NCBI GenBank assembly: GCA_016283985.1
Contig: JAEENZ010000020.1
Span: 1 to 12,937, forward strand
DNA length: 12,937 bases
Source of the DNA: Bacteroidales bacterium
Lineage (GTDB): Bacteria > Bacteroidota > Bacteroidia > Bacteroidales > UBA932
Direction of reading: 5' to 3'
The position numbers were made by a program, and so were the translations under genes. Each line of letters begins with the position of its first letter. Positions within the stretch are counted from its first letter, which is position 1. Below the pieces are notes generated by a model, which made no database searches, was not told the DNA's origin, and saw only the letters and a list, made by a program, of their open reading frames with translations. Positions 1 through 4,787 of the stretch are shown piece by piece.

Positions 1-141
1 GTTACCGAGCAGAACGTGGACAAGAGCTGCTGGTGGGGCAACGGCCAGACCTTCTCCGGAGCATTCCTCCAGGAAGGCGGCTTCAACCCCAAACTTCTGA
101 AGACCAATACCAGCGCGGTGTTTATTCTTGAGAGTAGGTAG
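1..141 (+). CDS. C-terminal end of an unidentified protein (5' truncated by window)
   Basis: Frame 1 is open from the first base to a TAG at 139-141, giving the last 46 residues of a protein that begins outside the window. The fragment contains a Cys-Trp-Trp-Gly-Asn-Gly stretch and ends in a hydrophobic strand (Ser-Ala-Val-Phe-Ile-Leu) followed by Glu-Ser-Arg. This looks like the end of a folded, beta-rich extracellular or enzymatic domain rather than a membrane transporter, but I do not recognise the family. Its codon use (many C-ending codons) resembles the PUL genes, and it could be another enzyme of the same locus. Its last 20 bases overlap the 3' end of the convergent epimerase gene, with no room for a terminator between them. 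That it is coding is likely; its function is unknown. Confidence 0.6.
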   Translation, partial: VTEQNVDKSCWWGNGQTFSGAFLQEGGFNPKLLKTNTSAVFILESR

Positions 142-1354
142 TCAGGATTTCCATACACATCCGCCCGTTGTGATAGGGGCATTTCCAGAAGCCGGCGCGG
201 TCGTCACGGGTGTTGGGATGCCCCTCGGCGTCTATGCTCCAGAACCATTCGCCGTCCGGGGCGATCAGATGTGATTTGATATACTCCCAGCAGCGGATGG
301 CCCGGTCGGTCCATCCTTGATTTAGGCATCCGACCACCGTCTCCGCCTGAACCCACCAATGGCGGTCGGCATCGCAGCTAAAGCCGACCGGCGCTTTTGC
401 CGGCGAACATTTTTTCTGTGAGCCGGTGAAAGACGCCGGCGGCGTAGATGAAGGCCAGGCTTCGTAGATCATCGAACCATCCGGCTGCAGGCCTTCCAAA
501 GAGGCGGTGGCAATCCGCGCACAGCACTCGCGGACGCGGGCCAGAAGCGCCTCATCTTCAAGCAGTTCCGCAGTTTCGCACAGCAGCCATGAGGCCTCGA
601 TGTCGTGGCCGTACGAAACCATATCGGACTGTGAACGCCAGTCTTCGTCGAAGAACAGGCCGAGGTGCCCGTCCGGGCGCACGATGCGATCCATGAATAT
701 CTCGCAGAGGTCCACCAGACGCCGGCGCAGGGTCTCATCCTTCCACACCCTATACAATCCTGTGTGACCTTCGAGTATGTGCAGGTGGGTGTTCATGGTC
801 TTGGCGTCGTTGCGGTCCTTCTCGGACAGGCGCATGTCTGCGATTGGCTGCCAGTCTCGGGTGCAGGCCTCGATGTATCCTCCCTTCTCCAGATCCAGGC
901 TGTGGTCCTCGATACTACGCCAGAGGCTGATGGCAAGCTCCAAGGCCTCCTCCTCGCCCGTGGCGCGGAAGAATTCGGCGCAGCCGTAAACTGCGAAGGC
1001 GATGGCGTAGAACTGCTTTTTGGTGTCCAGCGGAGTGCCGTCGGCGTTCAGGCTCCAGTAGATGCCGCCGAACTCCCGGTCGAAGAACTTGTCCCGTATC
1101 TGCATGAAGGCGTTGCGGGCGGCATCCAGGTATTCGGACCGCCCGAGAACCCGGTATGCAGATGAGAATGTCCATAGGATGCGTGCGCACAGGATTCCGC
1201 CCCTCGGGGCATCGGGAATCAGCCGCCCGCTGCCGTCCATCTGCCCGTAGAATCCGCCCGCAGGGTCCTGCATGCGGTCCAGCCAGAAGGGGAGTATGTC
1301 GTTCTCGAGTTCGGCGCGCACTTCTGCGCGGAGGATGTCCAGTTCTTTTGCCAT
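122..1354 (-). CDS. Cellobiose/mannobiose 2-epimerase (AGE superfamily)
   Basis: The 410-residue protein has no signal peptide, so it is probably cytoplasmic. It matches the N-acylglucosamine 2-epimerase superfamily, cellobiose 2-epimerase branch, in length and motifs. An Arg-rich N-terminal helix carries R58. H190 lies in Asn-Thr-His-Leu-His, H250 in Tyr-Gly-His-Asp-Ile-Glu-Ala-Ser-Trp, an Arg-His-Trp-Trp-Val-Gln-Ala-Glu block is at 331-338, and the C-terminal block has W390 and H395. From memory these correspond to the active-site Arg, three His and Trp of the Rhodothermus enzyme, and the spacing agrees. These enzymes epimerise the reducing-end sugar of beta-1,4-disaccharides; in Bacteroides mannan loci the substrate is mannobiose, giving mannosylglucose for GH130 phosphorolysis. 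That substrate is inferred from the GH5 neighbour. A Ser/Pro/Lys-rich segment at residues 299-330 looks about 20 residues longer than usual. The start ATG (complement of 1352-1354) lies 4 bases after a -7-like element. The gene is divergent from the AraC-type regulator. Confidence 0.9.
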   Translation of the reverse strand: MAKELDILRAEVRAELENDILPFWLDRMQDPAGGFYGQMDGSGRLIPDAPRGGILCARILWTFSSAYRVLGRSEYLDAARNAFMQIRDKFFDREFGGIYWSLNADGTPLDTKKQFYAIAFAVYGCAEFFRATGEEEALELAISLWRSIEDHSLDLEKGGYIEACTRDWQPIADMRLSEKDRNDAKTMNTHLHILEGHTGLYRVWKDETLRRRLVDLCEIFMDRIVRPDGHLGLFFDEDWRSQSDMVSYGHDIEASWLLCETAELLEDEALLARVRECCARIATASLEGLQPDGSMIYEAWPSSTPPASFTGSQKKCSPAKAPVGFSCDADRHWWVQAETVVGCLNQGWTDRAIRCWEYIKSHLIAPDGEWFWSIDAEGHPNTRDDRAGFWKCPYHNGRMCMEILTTYSQE

Positions 1355-1358
1355 AATG

Positions 1359-1366
1359 CAAAAATA
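1359..1366 (-). promoter_or_regulatory. Candidate Bacteroidota -7 element for the epimerase gene
   Basis: On the minus strand this reads TATTTTTG, a full match to the Bacteroidota sigma-ABfr -7 consensus TAnnTTTG. Only 4 bases separate it from the epimerase ATG, so transcription would begin at or next to the start codon. No clear -33 TTTG is seen. The element is in a T-rich run, so a chance match is possible. Confidence 0.45.
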
Positions 1367-1425
1367 AAACTAATATCGTTATGATGTAATTCTACAATAA
1401 ATCAAGATAAAATTCTATTAGTTTT
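1366..1425. repeat. 10-bp perfect inverted repeat (candidate regulator operator)
   Basis: AAAACTAATA at 1366-1375 is the exact reverse complement of TATTAGTTTT at 1416-1425, with 40 bases between the arms. The left arm touches the epimerase -7 element and the right arm lies 12 bases upstream of the araC-side -7 element. The placement suits operator sites shared by two divergent promoters. That the AraC-type protein binds here is inference; the region is AT-rich, which raises the odds of a chance repeat. Confidence 0.5.
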
Positions 1426-1438
1426 TGAAAAAATTCAT
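1388..1438 (+). repeat. Helically phased AATTC repeats in the divergent promoter
   Basis: AATTCTA occurs at 1388-1394 and again at 1411-1417, 23 bases apart, with extra matching bases on the left (ATnnAATTCTA in both). A third, weaker copy, AATTCAT, starts at 1432, 21 bases further on. Steps near two helical turns fit AraC-family proteins, which usually bind direct half-sites about 21 bp apart on one DNA face. Binding is inferred only. Confidence 0.4.
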
Positions 1439-1445
1439 ACATTTG
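1438..1445 (+). promoter_or_regulatory. Candidate Bacteroidota -7 element for the araC-type gene
   Basis: TACATTTG is a full match to TAnnTTTG and ends 4 bases before the ATG at 1450. The predicted transcript start is therefore at or within a base or two of the start codon. A TTTTTG run at 1422-1427 is too close to be a normal -33 box. The TATTAG at 1416-1421 may replace it in an activator-dependent promoter. Confidence 0.5.
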
Positions 1446-1449
1446 CGGT

Positions 1450-2322
1450 ATGCAAGTATTATCAGAAATCACCGGCCTGTCCGACAAGGACTGTTTCCAT
1501 ATAGTAGAACGCCACAAGAGCAAGTTCGACTACCCGCTGCACTCCCACCGCGAGTGCGAACTGAACTTCATCAGCAACGCTGCCGGGGTGCGGCGCATAA
1601 TCGGGGACCACATCGGCACCATAGGTCAATACGAGCTCGTGCTTATCTCCGGCGAGGGTCTCGAACACATGTGGGAGCAGGGCACATGCACGTCCGAGAA
1701 CATACGTGAGATAACCATCCATTTTTCTCCGGAGCTGTTCGATACGGGTATCCTTTCCAAGAACCAGTTCGAGTCGATCCGCAAGATGTTCGACCAGGCC
1801 CGCCAGGGTTTGGCCTTCCCGCAGGAAGCGATCATGAAGGTATATGCGAAACTGGACACAATCGCCAATGAATCAAACAGTTTTGCACAGGTTCTGGACT
1901 GCATATGGATACTTCATGAATTGTCGTTGTACGAAGGTCACAAACTCGCTACAAGCGCGTTCGCAAAGGCGCCGCGCAAGTCCGAGAGCCGCCGTGTGGA
2001 GGCCATCAAGGACTATATACACCAGCACTATTCCGAACCGATCAAGCTTGAAGAGCTGGCGGATATGATAAGCATGAGCCCGACCTCCTGCAGCCGCTTC
2101 TTCCGCACCCATGCAAACCGCACCATAACCGATTACATAACGGACGTACGCCTCGGGAACGCCGTTCGTGCTTTGGTCGACACTACCGAGAGCGTGTCGG
2201 TCATCTGCTACAACTGCGGATTCAACAACCTCTCCAATTTCAACAGGATATTCAAGGAGAAGAAGGGCATGACTCCAAGGGATTTCCGCCAGATGTATAA
2301 AAAGACGAAAATTATCATTTAG
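1450..2322 (+). CDS. AraC-family transcriptional regulator
   Basis: The 290-residue protein has the normal AraC-family length and layout. The N-terminal part (about 15-100) is a cupin-like sensing domain with a His-Ser-His-Arg-Glu-Cys-Glu block at 31-37, typical of sugar-sensing AraC regulators. The C-terminal domain (about 182-285) holds two helix-turn-helix units, around 199-220 and 247-270. The second includes the family signature with Cys-Gly-Phe-Asn-Asn near 256-260, Phe-Asn-Arg-Ile-Phe-Lys, and Gly-Met-Thr-Pro-Arg-Asp-Phe near 273-279. There are no membrane segments, so it is a soluble cytoplasmic regulator. It most likely controls the epimerase, itself and the downstream GH5/SusCD operon, since a 16-bp motif is shared by its own promoter and that of the GH5 gene. 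No other in-frame ATG lies near the start. The -7-like element ends 4 bases before the ATG and no Shine-Dalgarno is seen. Use of an AraC regulator instead of a hybrid two-component sensor is a noticeable choice for a mannan-type PUL. Confidence 0.93.
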   Translation: MQVLSEITGLSDKDCFHIVERHKSKFDYPLHSHRECELNFISNAAGVRRIIGDHIGTIGQYELVLISGEGLEHMWEQGTCTSENIREITIHFSPELFDTGILSKNQFESIRKMFDQARQGLAFPQEAIMKVYAKLDTIANESNSFAQVLDCIWILHELSLYEGHKLATSAFAKAPRKSESRRVEAIKDYIHQHYSEPIKLEELADMISMSPTSCSRFFRTHANRTITDYITDVRLGNAVRALVDTTESVSVICYNCGFNNLSNFNRIFKEKKGMTPRDFRQMYKKTKIII

Positions 2323-2342
2323 CGAAAAACTTTGCGAAGATT

Positions 2343-2358
2343 GACAAAATCGTATTAG
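2343..2358 (+). promoter_or_regulatory. 16-bp motif shared with the araC promoter (candidate operator)
   Basis: GACAAAATCGTATTAG at 2343-2358 matches GATAAAATTCTATTAG at 1406-1421 in 13 of 16 positions. The motif ends 20 bases upstream of the -7 element here and 16 bases upstream of it at araC. The TATTAG core also occurs on the minus strand (1370-1375) before the epimerase. A common regulator site, most simply for the AraC-type protein, would explain this; binding is not shown. Confidence 0.5.
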
Positions 2359-2364
2359 CGCAGT

Positions 2365-2407
2365 CGCGCGTGTCTGCGTAACTTTGCAACCGAATTCAAC
2401 ACGCGCG
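2365..2407. repeat. 9-bp perfect inverted repeat spanning the GH5 -7 element
   Basis: CGCGCGTGT at 2365-2373 is the exact reverse complement of ACACGCGCG at 2399-2407, with 25 bases between. The arms enclose the -7 element, and the right arm ends two bases before the ATG. The left arm lies upstream of the predicted transcript start, so an RNA hairpin is unlikely from this promoter; a DNA-level operator is more plausible. These GC-rich arms stand out from the AT-rich bases just upstream. Confidence 0.45.
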
Positions 2408-2408
2408 T

Positions 2409-4751
2409 ATGACTAATAACCGACTTGGGCTTATTCTTCTTTCGATTATCGGCTTCCTGATGCTTTCAATGGCATCTTGCAACTGCAGTTCAGCAAAACA
2501 GGAAGCACCTGATTACTTCATCGGCACGAATATGTGGTATGCCAGCCGACTTGCGCTGGAGAACCCTGCCCGTTTCGAGGCGGAACTTGATTCGCTCAAG
2601 GCTCACGGCATCACCAATGTCCGCATCCTTGCCACCGACGAGAACTGGGAAGGAATGGATGCCGTCCTCGATGCTTTCTCCAAGAGGGGAATGAAAGGAG
2701 TCCTTTTCCTGAACAACGCCTGGGAATGGAGCGAAGACGGCTACAGGTCATACCTCGAAAAGGCAGGAGCCGGGCGCCAGCCGCATCCTGCAACCGACAG
2801 CTATCCTGAATATATGTCAGCCATGTCGGGGTTCGCGAAGAATGCGGAAGCCGTGGAACTGTATCACAGGCACGTACGCAATATGGTGGAGCGCTACAAG
2901 GATTCTGATGCCATCTATTCCTGGCAGGTCTGCAATGAGCCTCGTCCTTTCGCCAGAGATGCCGCCACTTACGATGCATTCGTCGCATATGTCCAGAACA
3001 GCGCGGCGCTTATCAAGAGTATAGACCAAAAGCACATGGTCAGCACCGGCAACGAAGGCCAGATGGGCTGCGAGAAGGATATGGCGGTCTTCGAGCGCCT
3101 GAATGACTGCCCGGACATCGATTACATCACCATCCACATATGGCCTTATAACTGGGGTTGGGTGAAGGAAAATAACATTGCTGATGGAGCGCAGAAGGCC
3201 ATATCCGAGATCCGGGGTTATATCAACCGCCATCTCGAAACTGCCCGCCGCCTCGGCAAGAAAGTGGTCATCGAAGAGTTCGGCTATCCCAGGGATGGTT
3301 TCTCCTTCAGCCGCGAAGCTGCCACCAGCGGCCGCGACGCCGTCTACGGCTATGTCTTCTCCAGGGTCCTGGAATCCGCCCGAAAGGCAGACGTCCTGCT
3401 GGGATGCAATTTCTGGGCATGGAGCGGTCTGGCCAAGCCCGCCCACGACTATTGGCAGGAAGGTGATGACCTCTGCGGAGATCCTTTCCAGGAAGGGCAG
3501 GGCCTGAACGGAGTCTATCTGGGCGATGCCTCCACTATGGCGCTGATAGATGCCTATACGGACAGCCTGGCCACTGTGATATCCGTGGATGTGCCCGTCG
3601 AGCACGACTGGATGTTTTATGGCGACGGTCCGGTGAAACTTAACGTCGATGTCGCTTCCGACCTGCCTCTGGTGGATGTCAGCTACAGCATTAAGAGAGA
3701 CGTGGACCTGATGGACTGGAATGCGTCCCCCATACTTGAGGGCGGTACCCAGGTTCGCACCCGCCCCGGGCGTATGGTCAAAGCGAGCCTGGATTTTGGC
3801 AATCTTGAGCCCGGATTCTACCAGGTGACCGTGAATGGAGTAAAGAAATTCAACATAGGGGTGAATCCCGAGCAGATTCAGAGCCCTTCCGATGCACCGG
3901 AAGATTTCGATGCTTTCTGGGATACCACCCTCAGCGAACTCGCAGCGGTTCCTATGGATGTGAAATGGACGCTTCTTCCCGAGCATTCCTCGGAAAAGCG
4001 CGAATGCTACCGGGTGGAAATGCCCTCGCTTGGCGGTGCCACTATGGGCGGAATCATCTTCATTCCCACCGCTGAAGGCCGCTATCCCGTGCGCATGAGT
4101 TTCATGGGTTATGGCGCCGATGTCTATTATGAGGATCCCGACTGGAATTCCGACCGCATCGATTACTGTGTCAGCGTCCGCGACCAGGGTATCTTCAAGG
4201 GCCGCAACAACAACTGGATGGAGCGCGGGCTGTCTTCCAGGGAAGAGTATTATTATCGCGGAGCATTCTGCGACGTAGTGCGTTCGGTGGAGTTTGCAGC
4301 ATCTCTCCCCAAGGCGGATACCACCCGCATCTTCGGCTGCGGCGACAGCCAGGGGGGAGCGTTCACCTGGATATCCGCATCACTCACCGACAGGATGCGT
4401 GCAATAGTGCCCAGCGTTCCATTCCTCAGCGACTATCCCGATTATGCGAAAATTGTCTGGTGGCCCATGCACGAGGTCTTTCAGTATGCAGACGAAAAGG
4501 GGATGGACCGCGCCGCAATCATGGATATGCTGCGCTATTTCGACATCAAGAACTTTACCGGCAGGATCACCTGCCCGGTTTTCATGGCCTACGGTCTGCA
4601 GGATCCCACCTGCCCGCCGCACACCAATTTTGCCGGATATAACAACGTTACCTCTGAAAAGACGTACATGTGCGTGCCCACGTGCGGGCATGCGATGTGG
4701 GCTGAACCATCGTTCACAAAGGCCCGGGATGACTTTTTCAGAAAATTCTAA
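2409..4751 (+). CDS. Bifunctional lipoprotein: GH5 (subfamily 7-like) beta-mannanase fused to CE7 acetyl esterase
   Basis: The 780-residue protein starts with a lipoprotein signal (Met-Ala-Ser-Cys, acylated C24). Residues about 35-385 form a GH5 barrel: Gly-Thr-Asn-Met-Trp-Tyr at 39-44, conserved R72, a Phe-Leu-Asn-Asn-x-Trp-Glu-Trp motif near 100-107 typical of subfamily 7 mannanases, acid/base E177 in Asn-Glu-Pro, H243, the nucleophile within Glu-Glu-Phe-Gly (E289/E290), and W336. A beta-sandwich linker (about 390-487) follows. Residues about 490-780 match CE7 acetyl xylan esterases: nucleophile S647 in Gly-Asp-Ser-Gln-Gly-Gly, D732 in Gln-Asp-Pro-Thr-Cys-Pro-Pro, and H761 in Cys-Gly-His. 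The usual Arg-Gly-Gln motif reads Arg-Asp-Gln at 591-593. The enzyme should cut beta-1,4-mannan and remove acetyl groups, at the cell surface or in the periplasm. The residues after C24 lack the acidic cluster of known surface-export signals. It is the first gene of the operon, 36 bases before the SusC-like gene. The subfamily call is from motifs only. Confidence 0.9.
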   Translation: MTNNRLGLILLSIIGFLMLSMASCNCSSAKQEAPDYFIGTNMWYASRLALENPARFEAELDSLKAHGITNVRILATDENWEGMDAVLDAFSKRGMKGVLFLNNAWEWSEDGYRSYLEKAGAGRQPHPATDSYPEYMSAMSGFAKNAEAVELYHRHVRNMVERYKDSDAIYSWQVCNEPRPFARDAATYDAFVAYVQNSAALIKSIDQKHMVSTGNEGQMGCEKDMAVFERLNDCPDIDYITIHIWPYNWGWVKENNIADGAQKAISEIRGYINRHLETARRLGKKVVIEEFGYPRDGFSFSREAATSGRDAVYGYVFSRVLESARKADVLLGCNFWAWSGLAKPAHDYWQEGDDLCGDPFQEGQGLNGVYLGDASTMALIDAYTDSLATVISVDVPVEHDWMFYGDGPVKLNVDVASDLPLVDVSYSIKRDVDLMDWNASPILEGGTQVRTRPGRMVKASLDFGNLEPGFYQVTVNGVKKFNIGVNPEQIQSPSDAPEDFDAFWDTTLSELAAVPMDVKWTLLPEHSSEKRECYRVEMPSLGGATMGGIIFIPTAEGRYPVRMSFMGYGADVYYEDPDWNSDRIDYCVSVRDQGIFKGRNNNWMERGLSSREEYYYRGAFCDVVRSVEFAASLPKADTTRIFGCGDSQGGAFTWISASLTDRMRAIVPSVPFLSDYPDYAKIVWWPMHEVFQYADEKGMDRAAIMDMLRYFDIKNFTGRITCPVFMAYGLQDPTCPPHTNFAGYNNVTSEKTYMCVPTCGHAMWAEPSFTKARDDFFRKF

Positions 4752-4787
4752 ATATCACAATTATTATTAACAACAAATTCAGGTCAA

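Larger units (their letters stand above)
1355..1449. promoter_or_regulatory. AT-rich divergent promoter region between epimerase and araC-type gene
   Basis: These 95 bases contain no gene and are much more AT-rich than the flanking coding DNA. They carry a -7-like TAnnTTTG element for each direction, a 10-bp inverted repeat and three AATTC-containing repeats, listed separately. A divergent region beside an AraC-family gene is the usual place for that regulator's operators, so both promoters are probably controlled from here. I found no convincing -33 TTTG at the usual distance for either promoter. Confidence 0.7.
2323..2408 (+). promoter_or_regulatory. Upstream region and promoter of the GH5-SusCD operon
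   Basis: These 86 bases contain a full -7 match, TAACTTTG at 2379-2386, 22 bases before the GH5 ATG. That implies a leader of roughly 17-20 bases. A TTAG at 2355-2358, 20 bases upstream of the -7 element, sits where a -33 TTTG is expected. There is no Shine-Dalgarno before 2409. I see no terminator for the araC-type gene, so readthrough from it into the operon is possible. Confidence 0.65.

Noticed and set aside
388..403. CCGGC/GCCGG hairpin with T-run as a terminator
   Set aside because: The stem is only 5 bp, it lies inside the epimerase coding sequence, and no proper T tract follows the stem on either strand.
665..1165. Open frame of 166 codons on the plus strand inside the epimerase gene
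   Set aside because: The minus-strand frame holds all epimerase active-site motifs; the plus-strand translation is unrecognisable.
1422..1427. TTTTTG as a -33 box for the araC promoter
   Set aside because: Only 10 bases separate it from the -7 element; about 19-20 are expected.
1425..1709. Alternative + strand frame starting 25 bases before the AraC-type gene
   Set aside because: It is out of frame with the AraC domains, is Arg/His-rich and resembles nothing known.
2323..2342. Rho-independent terminator after the AraC-type gene
   Set aside because: No stem longer than about 3 bp and no following T tract were found.
2817..3986. Open frame of 389 codons on the minus strand inside the GH5-CE7 gene
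   Set aside because: The + strand frame carries catalytic GH5 and CE7 motifs over its full length, so the antisense frame is incidental.
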